Below, piece by piece: positions 35,728 to 46,433 of a DNA stretch of 64,000 nt. Numbering within the stretch: position 1 is the stretch's first letter; each line of letters begins with the position of its first letter. The stretch covers positions 1 through 64,000 of the forward strand of contig NZ_CAJGZQ010000009.1 in the NCBI RefSeq assembly GCF_904846185.1, read 5' to 3'. The translations under genes and the position numbers were made by a program. Under the pieces are notes generated by a model, which worked only from the letters and a program-made list of their open reading frames with translations, had not been told where the DNA came from and searched no databases. This stretch comes from Psychrobacter immobilis. GTDB lineage: Bacteria; Pseudomonadota; Gammaproteobacteria; Pseudomonadales; Moraxellaceae.

Positions 35728-38700
35728 TTAGAACTGCCAACTGTAAACCACATCCACCGCATTTTCTGCCGCTGAGGTTGCCTCTACATAAATACGTCGA
35801 GTTAACTGATAACGAATGGATAAGCTATTTTGAGCATTAAACACCCCTACTCCGTAGCGTATATACAAGTCAGGCGTCACGTAACCGGTGACGTTGACGT
35901 TGGTGTCTTCACTACTGCCTGAGGCATCAACGGTCAAACTCTGAAAACCAAAAATCTGACCGATCTGATTGGTTAGATTGCGCGTGCCACTCAGTCCAAA
36001 GCTTAAGCCCGCGGCGGCTAGGTTATTCGTCACTTGCGATTTAAAGCCTTGCTCACTGATTTGGGTGGCGCCCTTGTTATTAATTCGACCTGTCACCAAA
36101 GCATTCATCGCCTGCTGCTGGGTCAAGCCTGCATTATTAAAGACAATAATATTGGGGCTTTCTGTATTGCCTTTGACACGCACACCTACCGTTTTGCCAC
36201 TGATCGTTTTAACCGCCTCAATACTGAGGTTAGGTTTCATCACATCACCGTTGAAGCGCACTTGTCCGTAGTTAAGCTCTAGGTTCTGACCAAAAGCGTT
36301 GATATTGGTACGACGTGATACTTGCACCACCCCTTTTGCACGCATGATACCTGTGCCATTTTGAGTGATATTAATCGCACCAGCTAAAGGAATAACGGCA
36401 CCAAAACCACGAAAGTTGATATCATCACCCAAGTCGACACCGATATCTGCATTGATTGACCAAGGTTTCGATATTGCCAATACCTCGTCAATATTGCCAA
36501 TGAGACGACGATCAAGAACCACTGCATCTTCAGTTTGAGTAATGATATCTTCGCTGGCTTCTGGCGGACGAATGGTCGCTGACGGTACGCTGACCGCCCC
36601 TTTAATATCTACATAACGATCGCCTGGACGCACGATGATATCAATATCAGGGTTGATTTCTGCCACTAACAATGGTGGCTGAGTAATCACCAAACGCTCG
36701 CCGCTAACGCTAAGCTTCGCTTGGAGTTTTTGTTGCCAATTAACGGTACCAGTCAAAACCCCTTTACCCGTACCACTGCTGAAGGTTCCATCAATAGTCG
36801 CTTGAGTACCACGAATTTTGGCGTCAGTATTTACATTGGTTAAATTAATGGGCAAATCAAGCATCGCAATACGGCCATTAGCAAGTTTCACATCGCCATA
36901 GAATTGCGGCTTATCTAATGTACCGCCCAATCCTCCTGCCATCGTGACATTGCCCTCTAGCACTCGCATACCTGGGAAGAAAGGCTTGAATATCGCAAGG
37001 TTAAGCTCATTCAATACCAAAGCGCCCGAAATTGGCTTAGGCGTTTTATAAGGATCAACGACCACTTCAGCATAGCCACGCGCACCGCCACCAGTATTGA
37101 TATCGGTACGTAGTTTGATGCCCTCAGGGACGGACAATGCAATCAGTGAGACCCGCTTATAAGGCAGAGTGACGGGTAAACTATCACCATCTTGAATCAA
37201 GCCGATTTTGCCGTTGTCTGAATACAGTGTGGTATTAATCGTCGGTGGACGACCACGTTGCCAGCCAACAATCGCCTTACCATTAATTTTGCCATGCCAG
37301 TCGATATCTTTGGGTAAAAAGACAGATAGTAATGACGTATCTAGATTTTGTAAGGCAATATTCACCTCACCTTTATCAGGTGACGCGATTAAGTTTTCAC
37401 GTAAGCAGACCTTGCCCGTTTGATCAGTGGCTTGCCAGCAGTGCGCTGCCAACTGTACTTTTAAATCGTTATTATTGCCATTTTGATTGTTGGGTAAATT
37501 AACAATTAACTGCGCTGGCTGTAACTGGTTTAAGGTCGCATATTTGGATTGAACACGGCCCTTACCGATGACGCCAGACCAGCTCAGTTTATCCCGATTG
37601 AAGCCGCCTTTAAGCCTTGCGCCAATCGTGAGCTGCTCATTGGCAACGTCAAGATTGACCACATGCGCCTGCTCAGTACCATTAAATGTTGCTTTAACGC
37701 TTTTAAAACTCTGTCCAGCTGCATCTAAGCCTTCAGCGGTGATAATAAGCTGACTTGGGCTGTTTGCTAAATTGACCAGCTTACCGCGCACGCGACCTTG
37801 GCGCAAAATAAAGCCCGGCAGTGCAATCCGCTCACCAACCAAATCGATATAAATAGTTGGCAGCGCTTGTCCTACTGGCTGTGATAAGGTCGCACCGCCA
37901 GTGACTTTGCCAGCCAATTTATCTGACAACTGATCCAGACTGGTGATATTAATTTTGGTTTGTAATTGCTTAGCATTGCCATTAGCAGTGACATAATTAT
38001 CACCCCAACGTAGCACTAAATTATCCGCGTTTAAGCTGTCTATCAAGGCATTTACTTGCTTATATTGCGCCTGTGCATCTTGCGTTTGTAGGCGCTTGAA
38101 ATAGCTTGCTAAATCTTTTGGCAGACGCATCTTCGCCGCTAAGCTACCCTTAGCACTAAGCGGTTGACCTTTTAGCATACCTCTTAAATCAATTTTTTTG
38201 ATATTAATGATTTGCTGCGAGTCACTCCAGCGCCCATCCGTATCGATAGTGCCGGTGATAAGGCTTGGAGTATCTTTGAGGAAATAACCAATATTAAAAC
38301 GATCCATCACTGCGTCAATATCCCACGCAATGCCTTGACGTACATCAACTGTCCCTTTGGCATCAATACTGCCTGCCGCGCCCACATGACGGAAACGCTT
38401 AATACGAATCAGCTGATCATCACCACTGGCATCAATGGTCAGCTTGCCCGCTGGCAATTGCTCAGCATCTAGCACTCCATCGAAATTCACCGCAAAACGT
38501 TGCAGTTTGCCTGCGGTATTTTTACTATTCTTAGGCGCAGTTTGCCACTCGCCGCTGGTCTTCAAGTCACCAGTAATAATCGCTGGATTATTGGGTAAGA
38601 AATAACCCAAATTAAACTTATCGAAGCGACCATCTATCGTCCAGCCGATATTTTTACGCAAATCGATGACGCCCTTGGCATTCACTTCGCCCGCTTCACC

Positions 38701-40722
38701 ATTGTAATTAAGCTTACGAATACTGATAAACTTTGGCGTGCCAGCCGCATCAATAGATAGGCGTCCTTTTGGTACATCTGCAGTATCGACTTGCCCATTG
38801 AAGCGCGCATCGAACATAGACAGCTCGCCACCAACGATATCGATTTTGGCATCACCAGCACCCGTTATGCCAATAGCACGGCCATCTTGAGTCGCATCAA
38901 GTTGCGCCTGCAAGTCGGTATTGTTTAAGGTAATAACATGACGCTGACCACTAACGCCACCTTTAGTAATAGCCAATAAACGACCGCGAGCACTGACACT
39001 ACCGGTTAGACGCTCAAGCGGCAAATCACTGCGATACTGTTTGGGTAATAATCCATTGGTACGTGCATCTATCTGCCATGTGAGCGGACGCTTTTTATTT
39101 GCCAATTGAATCTGCCCAGTACCTGATAAGTCGCCCACGACTCCTTTATAATTCAGGCGATTGATGTCGATGACATCCCCAGCTTTGCGCACGCGCACGT
39201 CATAGTTGCCTTTAGGAGCGGCATTCAATTCATTAATGACTGCATTGGCATCTACTGATAACCGTGAGCCACGAATGATGACATCCGCCTGTCCACGCGG
39301 ACTATCAATATTACCGATATTAGGCACATCACGGCGGATTAGGTTTTGCCATTTGGCATCGATATACCAAGGCGCTACCTGTGTCGACTTCGCTGACGTT
39401 TTGCCTTGGACGATATTGGCATTCACATGCTCGCCATCACGTTGACGCAAATCTGCATCAAGCTCTATGTTACCAGCGCTGTTTTTCTGCTGATAATGTA
39501 ATGACAGTCGACCATTCAGCTTTTGCGGTGCATATGCTTTGAAATCAGCATAGTCATCAGGAATAACACGGCGAATATCAAAATTGCTCCCTGTCGCTCG
39601 CACTTTTGCATCAAAGCTGTCTTGCCAATCTAAAATACCTTGCAGAATTAAATTTCCAGCTGGCACCTGAGCATCTAAGCGATCAATACGTAACTGACTG
39701 TTTGCAATGACGGCGCGACCTTGATAGTGACCAGACGGAATGTCTTTAGCCGTCAGCTCAGTATTGATACGCAGACGTATTTCAGAGATAACCCCTGTCG
39801 CGGTAGCAGTACCACTTTTTAAACGAATTTTTTGGCTTTCAGCATAAGGGATCAAAATATCATCCCATTGCAATTTTGCCTGGAACGGCGAATCCTGATC
39901 TAATCCTTGTACAACAAAATCACCGCTCACATCGCTGTCATTGTAGCGACTACGAACCTTACCAACCGTACGTTTTAGCGTCCCTGTTGCCGTGATATTC
40001 AATGGGTCAACATAGGCTTTTTCTAGCGCACTGACTTCTGCGATCGCGCTTAAATCTAGCGGATAGTCGCCTTGTAAATCAATTTCACCTTGTAAGGCAC
40101 TGATTTTGACGATATCAGCATATTGTAAATCGCCGCGACCAACCGTTACCATGCTACCGACCCATGTCAAATCACGGGCAACAATATCCTGCACAACGAT
40201 AGGCTCTTTGGTCACTTGTTTATAAGTAATATTTTTTATTTTAGCGTGATCAAAGCGTAAGTTCACTGGTAGCTGTAATGTTTTATAATCGAACGGCTCA
40301 CCCGTTGGTGGCTTGTTATTGATAATCTCAATGGTTTGTATGTCTGCATCACGCAGATGCACTTCTTTGGCAAATATGGCACGCCAGCCTATCTTGACGT
40401 AAGCTTTATCAACCAATACTTCAAGGTCTTCAGTCGCCTTGATATCAATATCAGTGACCCAGATACCATCACGTAAATTACCGCGACCATATTTAAAATC
40501 AATGCCCGTCTCAGCACTGACTTTCTCTAATATAAACTTCGTACCCGACTCTGTGCCCATTGCGTAAAAAAACACAGCAAACATGATGGCCAGCACAATT
40601 AAAATAAGCACCAGTAATTTGAGTAAAAATGACAGCGGATACCAACGTCTGACGGCACGAGCGTCGCGCTGTGCTGGATCTTCATCTGGGGCGTTATTAG
40701 GCGGGGTATTTTTTGTCAGCAT
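35728..40722 (-). CDS. tamB: Translocation and assembly module protein TamB
   Basis: TamB is an AsmA-like inner-membrane-anchored protein that spans the periplasm and, with TamA, aids outer-membrane protein assembly and phospholipid transport. The 1664-residue protein (E. coli 1259) has one N-terminal transmembrane helix (about residues 29-55, LSFLLKLLVLILIVLAIMF), a very long beta-rich region of repeated units such as GxxxAKGxxDLRxxIxWxIDxxxD, and the C-terminal DUF490 (TamB) domain ending in an aromatic residue. The repeat units around residues 600-850 look recently duplicated and could explain the extra length. ATG at 40722 is preferred over TTG at 40731. tamA is upstream, so tamA-tamB form an operon with a 165-bp spacer. 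Confidence 0.94.
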   Translation of the reverse strand: MLTKNTPPNNAPDEDPAQRDARAVRRWYPLSFLLKLLVLILIVLAIMFAVFFYAMGTESGTKFILEKVSAETGIDFKYGRGNLRDGIWVTDIDIKATEDLEVLVDKAYVKIGWRAIFAKEVHLRDADIQTIEIINNKPPTGEPFDYKTLQLPVNLRFDHAKIKNITYKQVTKEPIVVQDIVARDLTWVGSMVTVGRGDLQYADIVKISALQGEIDLQGDYPLDLSAIAEVSALEKAYVDPLNITATGTLKRTVGKVRSRYNDSDVSGDFVVQGLDQDSPFQAKLQWDDILIPYAESQKIRLKSGTATATGVISEIRLRINTELTAKDIPSGHYQGRAVIANSQLRIDRLDAQVPAGNLILQGILDWQDSFDAKVRATGSNFDIRRVIPDDYADFKAYAPQKLNGRLSLHYQQKNSAGNIELDADLRQRDGEHVNANIVQGKTSAKSTQVAPWYIDAKWQNLIRRDVPNIGNIDSPRGQADVIIRGSRLSVDANAVINELNAAPKGNYDVRVRKAGDVIDINRLNYKGVVGDLSGTGQIQLANKKRPLTWQIDARTNGLLPKQYRSDLPLERLTGSVSARGRLLAITKGGVSGQRHVITLNNTDLQAQLDATQDGRAIGITGAGDAKIDIVGGELSMFDARFNGQVDTADVPKGRLSIDAAGTPKFISIRKLNYNGEAGEVNAKGVIDLRKNIGWTIDGRFDKFNLGYFLPNNPAIITGDLKTSGEWQTAPKNSKNTAGKLQRFAVNFDGVLDAEQLPAGKLTIDASGDDQLIRIKRFRHVGAAGSIDAKGTVDVRQGIAWDIDAVMDRFNIGYFLKDTPSLITGTIDTDGRWSDSQQIINIKKIDLRGMLKGQPLSAKGSLAAKMRLPKDLASYFKRLQTQDAQAQYKQVNALIDSLNADNLVLRWGDNYVTANGNAKQLQTKINITSLDQLSDKLAGKVTGGATLSQPVGQALPTIYIDLVGERIALPGFILRQGRVRGKLVNLANSPSQLIITAEGLDAAGQSFKSVKATFNGTEQAHVVNLDVANEQLTIGARLKGGFNRDKLSWSGVIGKGRVQSKYATLNQLQPAQLIVNLPNNQNGNNNDLKVQLAAHCWQATDQTGKVCLRENLIASPDKGEVNIALQNLDTSLLSVFLPKDIDWHGKINGKAIVGWQRGRPPTINTTLYSDNGKIGLIQDGDSLPVTLPYKRVSLIALSVPEGIKLRTDINTGGGARGYAEVVVDPYKTPKPISGALVLNELNLAIFKPFFPGMRVLEGNVTMAGGLGGTLDKPQFYGDVKLANGRIAMLDLPINLTNVNTDAKIRGTQATIDGTFSSGTGKGVLTGTVNWQQKLQAKLSVSGERLVITQPPLLVAEINPDIDIIVRPGDRYVDIKGAVSVPSATIRPPEASEDIITQTEDAVVLDRRLIGNIDEVLAISKPWSINADIGVDLGDDINFRGFGAVIPLAGAINITQNGTGIMRAKGVVQVSRRTNINAFGQNLELNYGQVRFNGDVMKPNLSIEAVKTISGKTVGVRVKGNTESPNIIVFNNAGLTQQQAMNALVTGRINNKGATQISEQGFKSQVTNNLAAAGLSFGLSGTRNLTNQIGQIFGFQSLTVDASGSSEDTNVNVTGYVTPDLYIRYGVGVFNAQNSLSIRYQLTRRIYVEATSAAENAVDVVYSWQF

Positions 40723-40795
40723 GACACTCAACTACATTAAAGAATGGTCACCGGCAATCGGCACGATAAATAAGAAATACAACGGATATTGCTAA

Positions 40796-40861
40796 TAGCG
40801 CGTATTGAACCTGTCTCAATTTCACTAACAGAGACGACTTAATAATGCTCAATACGCGCTA
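40796..40861 (-). repeat. Large hairpin in the tamA-tamB spacer
   Basis: A perfect 13-bp inverted repeat, TAGCGCGTATTGA (40796-40808) and TCAATACGCGCTA (40849-40861), encloses a second stem GTCTC/GAGAC (40813-40835). It lies within the tamA-tamB transcript 27 bp past the tamA stop. No T run follows, so it may be an attenuator or mRNA-processing/stability element. Confidence 0.7.
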
Positions 40862-40887
40862 AATGATGTCACTACTGGATTACATGG

Positions 40888-43800
40888 CTATAAAGGCGAG
40901 CCAATAAAGAAATGCAGTCTAACGGGTATGCTTTCTTCTGTCACCCCAGCAGCCACATCAACTCGTACCACACCGACTGGCGATGCCCAGCGGATACCAA
41001 CACCGACGCCGACCTTTGTCTCAGTCTCGAAGTTTTTGTCGTAAGCATTACCTACATCAGTGAAGAATGCCCCGCGGAACCCTGGTTTAAATTCATAATT
41101 ATACTCTGCACTACCAACTGCGAGCACTTGCCCACCAGTCAAATAGCCCTTGTCGAGCGGTGACAAGCTCTCATAGTCATAGCCACGAATACTTTGGTCA
41201 CCACCCGCAAAGAAGCGTAATTTATAAGGCACATCATAAAAATCATCTGCCCAGATGTAGCCTGTATTCAAACTGCCCAGCACTTGATGCTTTTGCTCAT
41301 CGCCAAAACTATAAATGCCGCTGACACCCGCGCGAATGATTGCCATATTAGTATCGCTAAGGGCTTTATCAGCTCCTGCTTCAAGCGAGTAATACTGACG
41401 CATACCGCGAGTCGGATTGGTCACACTGTCTACATCAGTTTTGTTCATACCATAACCAAATAGCAGCGCTTGCTGCTTAGGCTTAGAGGAAGTAAAGCGA
41501 ATAGGTAGATCGTCCAACTCTGTTTCATCGACCCCAGTCTCTAGCTCATCTAAACGGTAATTCACAGAGTAGCTGCGATTCCAGCCACTGTCACGGCGAA
41601 TATTACGCGCCAATGCTGCTTTTAGCGTCGTAGTAGAAAGGTCGAAGTTGCCTTCACCTTGGTCGATGACCTCTTCTTCATAGGTAAGACGCGCATCTAA
41701 TTTATCGTTAAGTGGGTGCTTCCAAGGTCGACTGGCATAAACAGCGACGTTTTTAGTAATTCTGGAAACTTCGGTCTCTGCACCAGCTTGATAGCCTTTA
41801 CGATTGAGCAAATTATAGTCTATTTTTGCCGTCGCTCGCACGCCCGTATCTGTGCCGTAACCAAGACCTACTTGGGCATCGCGCGGCTTACTTGAAGAGA
41901 CAAAAACATACAACGGTACTTTTTTACTTTCTGCCACTTGTCGCGGCGTTTTTCGACCAGCCAGCGTTGGTGGTACAAAGTTTTCATCAGTGATTAAGCT
42001 TTCTTCATCAGGGAATATTTTTTGCGCAATATTACTGATGCCGTCGCTTATTTTACCCAAAAGATTGTCCGCCTCTTGGTCTTTTTCATCCAATACACGG
42101 TCATTTGGTAAGCGGCTCAAACGCTCTGCTTTTTGTTTGATAGCTTGTAGTTTATCAAGTGTTGCTGCATCAGCTTCAAAATCGATCGCCGCGATGTCGG
42201 CGGGATTGACTGTTTCACCGCTATTGGCAGTCGTATTACCCTCACTCTCTGCGTTATTTTCATCACCATCATCAGCGTTATTGTCTTGATTAACACGGCT
42301 ACTATTAGAAGCAGCTGAGCTTTCAGCACCATTATTACCCGCAATGTCTAAGGCGCCATCAATATTAATCTCGTCGTCGAGTGTGCCGCTATCATTGGTA
42401 GGCGTGTTATCAAAAGCCAAAGTACTGGCTTCACTGCGTTCATCTGGCGGCAATATCGACTCAACGTTGACTGTATTAAAATAACGAGTCGCTGATAAGT
42501 CATTGCTAAACTCGGTCACCGCTGGACGATAAAAAGGATCGCCGGACTTAAAGTCAAACAACTGTTGTAATAGTGACAACTCAACAGGTAGCTTGTCAGG
42601 ATCTTGGGTTAAGGTGTTGGTTTCTTCATCGTATGTAAAAAACACAACGTCATCAAACTCATAACGATCACCAGTGTTGTAGACCAGCGACACATCTGCT
42701 GTATTATCTGGCAAGATAATATCAACGGATTTGTTGAGCCAATATTGATCAAAATAGCCATAAGTATTACTCAGCGACTCAAGGGCCGCCTTGCTATCTT
42801 TATAAACACGGTGATTGAAGATATCACCCACTTGTGGCGGCAAGTCTTTTTCAAGTGCTATATATTCTGGTTGTTCACTGCCTTCACCGCGAATCTCAAC
42901 AATACGGCTGTCCACACGTACCGGCTCGCCCAGCTCTTCGATAATGACATCGATCGTGTCAGCATTGCGCTGACGTAGGCGTAACGTAATATCATAGTAA
43001 CCCACTGCTTGGGCTGCCTCTAATGCTGTTTGGCGCAGGCGTGGCAATGCGGCCGTAAAGTCGGTAACTGACTGAACCGTCGTATCATCAAGGGCAGCCT
43101 TGATGTTTTTCATGGGCTGAACGTCATTGTCCGCTTTGGTGAGCTTTGGCTTACCATTGACAGCACCTTCAGCGGTCGCCTGCCGTAGATAAATTGTGGT
43201 ATCTACATGTGGTAATGCCATCACACCTGCATTGAATAAACGGTTATAAAGGCGTTTCACGATATTGCCTTTATTACGCGCCATTGGCTTGGGCTGACTG
43301 GCTTGTTCGATACTCTGGTTTATTCCCTGAGAGTCCGCTTGATAGTCTGGCAAGTAGTCATCAGGATTGATGATATCTGACGTTGTACCATCTTCATTGG
43401 TCTCATCACTGGCATTGGCGACAATCTCATTATCGAAAGTACCGGTTCCATCCACGCGCCCACTACTGACAGAGTCGCTAACATCGATCGGACGCGACAT
43501 AACTTCAGCCGTCTGTGCGCGTTCAGCGGCGCTCTCATTCCTACCTAATGTCTCAAGATTGTTAGGAGTTGGCAGATTGGTCGCATCCAAATCCACATCT
43601 AAACCAATAGGTGGGGTTGTATCATCTAATGTAGCAATTGGCGCGTCAAAATCTCGATCGTTATTGCTGATATCATTATTATTGTTACTGTAATTGTTAT
43701 AGTTAACGTTGGTACTATTATTGATGTCATCAATATCTTTGGCATTCTGCATGTCCATCGCAGCCAGCTCACGATCAATCTCTTCAGGCGTCATCATCTG

Positions 43801-44445
43801 ATAACCCTGCTGCTGTATGGCTGCGGCTTGTTGCAACAAGTCATCATTGGCGTTATTGGAAAGATCGAGCTGAGCATTATTTGCGCCAGCCATATTATCC
43901 ATGGCATTTGCCTGAGAATTGGCCATACCCTGAGACTGAGCAGCTGGTTTTTTAGCGCTTTTATCTTGAGCATCAGACTTTTTAATGCCTAGGCTTTGTT
44001 CGCTGTACTCATCCAATACTGACTGATCGATAATGCCCTGCTCTACTGCCTTTTTTAGGCGCAATGCATCCAAAGCGATATCGAGCTGAGTATCATCATC
44101 TGACAGTGTGGTTGATTGAGTACTGGTTGGTTGAATATTTGATTGATCGACAGCTATTTGATTGCTCGTAGGTGGTTTAGGCGAACTGACATTATTTGTG
44201 GTATCAGCCAATGCAGCAGGTGCCATACCGAAACCCACTAGGCTGGTCGCTAGCGCAGTGAAAAGTGCTGAACGCGTAAAATAAATGCGCGGCGCATTGC
44301 CATGAGTTGTCACAGCTGCTGAACGACGTGTTTTTTGAAAACGGTCACTCTGAAAATCTTGAATTTTAATATCCTCTCGAACATTATCCGTATCACACTG
44401 CATCATCGATACATTGCGCGCGAGCGTTGAAGGCTGGTGTTTCAT
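40888..44445 (-). CDS. tamA: Outer-membrane assembly protein TamA, with long low-complexity insertions
   Basis: Omp85-family partner of TamB. The C-terminal 340 residues (about 845-1185) form the 16-strand barrel; the RGYDYESLSPLDKGY segment carries the R-G-Y barrel-lock motif and the protein ends in Leu after HFFIGSP. POTRA-like domains occupy about 445-665. The 1185-residue total is twice the E. coli length (577) because of two additions: residues 81-440 (Asn/Asp/Gln/Ser-rich, with NYNNYSNNNND) and an acidic segment at 666-840. The signal peptide (cleavage near AALA-D, residue 80) has an unusually long n-region of about 54 residues; AGGA 8 bases before the ATG at 44445 supports this start. 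tamB follows. Confidence 0.88.
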   Translation of the reverse strand: MKHQPSTLARNVSMMQCDTDNVREDIKIQDFQSDRFQKTRRSAAVTTHGNAPRIYFTRSALFTALATSLVGFGMAPAALADTTNNVSSPKPPTSNQIAVDQSNIQPTSTQSTTLSDDDTQLDIALDALRLKKAVEQGIIDQSVLDEYSEQSLGIKKSDAQDKSAKKPAAQSQGMANSQANAMDNMAGANNAQLDLSNNANDDLLQQAAAIQQQGYQMMTPEEIDRELAAMDMQNAKDIDDINNSTNVNYNNYSNNNNDISNNDRDFDAPIATLDDTTPPIGLDVDLDATNLPTPNNLETLGRNESAAERAQTAEVMSRPIDVSDSVSSGRVDGTGTFDNEIVANASDETNEDGTTSDIINPDDYLPDYQADSQGINQSIEQASQPKPMARNKGNIVKRLYNRLFNAGVMALPHVDTTIYLRQATAEGAVNGKPKLTKADNDVQPMKNIKAALDDTTVQSVTDFTAALPRLRQTALEAAQAVGYYDITLRLRQRNADTIDVIIEELGEPVRVDSRIVEIRGEGSEQPEYIALEKDLPPQVGDIFNHRVYKDSKAALESLSNTYGYFDQYWLNKSVDIILPDNTADVSLVYNTGDRYEFDDVVFFTYDEETNTLTQDPDKLPVELSLLQQLFDFKSGDPFYRPAVTEFSNDLSATRYFNTVNVESILPPDERSEASTLAFDNTPTNDSGTLDDEINIDGALDIAGNNGAESSAASNSSRVNQDNNADDGDENNAESEGNTTANSGETVNPADIAAIDFEADAATLDKLQAIKQKAERLSRLPNDRVLDEKDQEADNLLGKISDGISNIAQKIFPDEESLITDENFVPPTLAGRKTPRQVAESKKVPLYVFVSSSKPRDAQVGLGYGTDTGVRATAKIDYNLLNRKGYQAGAETEVSRITKNVAVYASRPWKHPLNDKLDARLTYEEEVIDQGEGNFDLSTTTLKAALARNIRRDSGWNRSYSVNYRLDELETGVDETELDDLPIRFTSSKPKQQALLFGYGMNKTDVDSVTNPTRGMRQYYSLEAGADKALSDTNMAIIRAGVSGIYSFGDEQKHQVLGSLNTGYIWADDFYDVPYKLRFFAGGDQSIRGYDYESLSPLDKGYLTGGQVLAVGSAEYNYEFKPGFRGAFFTDVGNAYDKNFETETKVGVGVGIRWASPVGVVRVDVAAGVTEESIPVRLHFFIGSPL

Positions 44446-44909
44446 GTGTATTTCCTATCACCTCACGCGGCACAATATTATGAACGATAACAATCGCCTA
44501 GTCTTACCGGTGAATAAACTTATAGCAGTTGGCTGAATTATGGTTTACTGTCTTGCTTTGGATAATGACCGTTTATAACGCAAACCTTGGTGTCAGATTA
44601 GCACCATGTTTTTATCAAAAAATAGACATGCGTGAGTGGTAGCAAGCCTTTGCCATTACTCACACCTCGCGACGCAAGCATGCAAAATTTACAAATCATA
44701 ACTTAGATAATTATGAAATCATAGCGTCGAGCGCATGTATTTTTACCAAAGCCTTGCTATTATACGGCTTAATATTGATAAAACCTATGCTATATTTCGA
44801 TAAGTTTTTGATACTGTTAATAATTATATCGATAATTACTTTCACTTTAAAAGCGGTATTCAGCGCTTTTCTTTGATCTAGCAACCGCGACCCATCTGTA
44901 GGAATTTTC
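44446..44909. other. 464-bp divergent region between tamA and the LplT-like gene
   Basis: No gene is seen; a 68-codon minus-strand frame at 44711-44917 overlaps the promoter and has no recognisable product. It contains the promoter at 44808-44836 for the rightward gene and should contain that of tamA. Confidence 0.4.
44808..44836 (+). promoter_or_regulatory. Likely promoter of the LplT-like gene
   Basis: TTGATA (44808-44813), a 17-bp spacer and GATAAT (44831-44836), about 75 bp upstream of the ATG. Confidence 0.55.
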
Positions 44910-46241
44910 ATGGCCAATCAGTTTCAATTATTTAAGCACCGCCGTTTTAGTGCCATGTTTTTTACCCAGTTTTTGGGCGCGTTTAATGACAATATTTTTA
45001 AGCAAGCACTCATACTGGTTTTGACTTACACCGCTGCGAGTCAGTTGGGCATGGAAGTCAGTATTTTGAATAACTTGGCCGCGATGTTGTTTATTTTGCC
45101 CTACTTTTTGTTTTCTGCACTGGCAGGACAAATCGCGGATAAATTCGAAAAATCAAAACTCACACGATTGATTAAGCTGCTTGAGTTCGTAATTATGGTG
45201 ATTGCGGCAGTAGGGTTCGTGTTTGAGTGGTACGCATTGTTATTTGTTGCGTTGTTTCTCATGGGCACTCAATCTACTTTTTTTGGACCTATTAAATACG
45301 CCTACTTACCACAAGCGATGAAAGAAGATGAATTGGTTGGTGCTAATGGTTTGTTTCAAATGGGGACGTCGTTAGCGATCTTGCTCGGTATGATTATCGC
45401 GGGCGTTTTAACCCAGATAGCGCAGCCGCTCTATTGGATAAGTGTGACAGTATTGGTCATCGCCGTCTTGGGTTATTTTGTCGCAAGATTGATACCCCAC
45501 ATGCCAGCGATGCAGCCAAACCTAAAAATCAACTGGAACATTGTGACCACTAGTGTGGCGACGGTGCGCTACTTATATTCATTGCCTTTTTTGTTCTTTG
45601 TCATCCTTGGTAATAGCTGGTTTTGGTTTTATGGCGCGACGTTTTTGACCCAAACGCCAGAATTCAGCAAGGTCATCTTACATGGTGATGAATCAGTGGT
45701 TATTTTCCTATTAACCTTATTTTCTGTTGGTGTGTCGATTGGCTCATTATTATGCAAATCACTAACCAAAAACCAAGTCAGCTTACGTCTTTTGCCCTTT
45801 GGTATCGCCGGCTTAAGTATTTTTGCGATTGATTTGTATTTTTCACTGTCAAGTCTCAACATCAATGTGAATAATGCAACTCTGTTTGGCATCAGTGAGT
45901 TATTTGCGGTGAGTGGCAGCTGGCGCGTGTTTGCTGATTTATTCTTTTTGGGCTTTAGCGGCGGTTTATACATCGTACCGTTATATGCCTCTATGCAGGC
46001 CTATGCACCCAAGAGCCACCGCGCGCGCGTCGTTGGTGCCAACAATATCTTTAACGCGATATTTATGGTCACCTCAGCGATTTTCTCTATCGTTATCTTG
46101 AACGCTTTGGGATTCAATTTACCTCAGCTATTTTTGGTGACAGGACTCATAAACATTGCCTTCGGTGCCTTTTTATACAGTAAACTCAATAAACATATTA
46201 AAAATGCAGTCATCCAAACGCACGATGAAGTGGCTCCATAA
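44910..46241 (+). CDS. LplT-like lysophospholipid transporter (MFS)
   Basis: A 443-residue polytopic protein with about 12 hydrophobic segments. The N-terminal FFTQFLGAFNDNIFKQAL and the GxxADKFEKSK loop after TM2 match LplT, the flippase that brings lysophospholipids in across the inner membrane for re-acylation. In many bacteria this transporter is fused to, or next to, the acyltransferase Aas; no acyltransferase domain or gene is visible here. STFFGPIKYAYLP is also characteristic. AGGA lies 7 bases before the ATG, and a promoter is at 44808. tamAB, which also handles phospholipid traffic, is divergent. Confidence 0.85.
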   Translation: MANQFQLFKHRRFSAMFFTQFLGAFNDNIFKQALILVLTYTAASQLGMEVSILNNLAAMLFILPYFLFSALAGQIADKFEKSKLTRLIKLLEFVIMVIAAVGFVFEWYALLFVALFLMGTQSTFFGPIKYAYLPQAMKEDELVGANGLFQMGTSLAILLGMIIAGVLTQIAQPLYWISVTVLVIAVLGYFVARLIPHMPAMQPNLKINWNIVTTSVATVRYLYSLPFLFFVILGNSWFWFYGATFLTQTPEFSKVILHGDESVVIFLLTLFSVGVSIGSLLCKSLTKNQVSLRLLPFGIAGLSIFAIDLYFSLSSLNINVNNATLFGISELFAVSGSWRVFADLFFLGFSGGLYIVPLYASMQAYAPKSHRARVVGANNIFNAIFMVTSAIFSIVILNALGFNLPQLFLVTGLINIAFGAFLYSKLNKHIKNAVIQTHDEVAP

Positions 46242-46433
46242 GTAAGATTGACATGCTGCTATAGCAATCGGTGTGTTATCAAATGGATAATATTGGTGCT
46301 GATAATTTAGATTGTTTGCTATAGTAATACCTATGCGTTAATCACTATCATTATTTTAGAAAAACAGATGCTGTTTTTAGAAGAACAGATAAGTTTAATT
46401 TTTTGATCGTATTTAAGCCATCAGGAGTGAATC

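Noticed and set aside
42117-42344. Open frames opposite or within tamA, tamB, mfd and other long genes
   Set aside because: They follow the codon pattern of the main gene in another frame, lack ribosome-binding sites and resemble no family.
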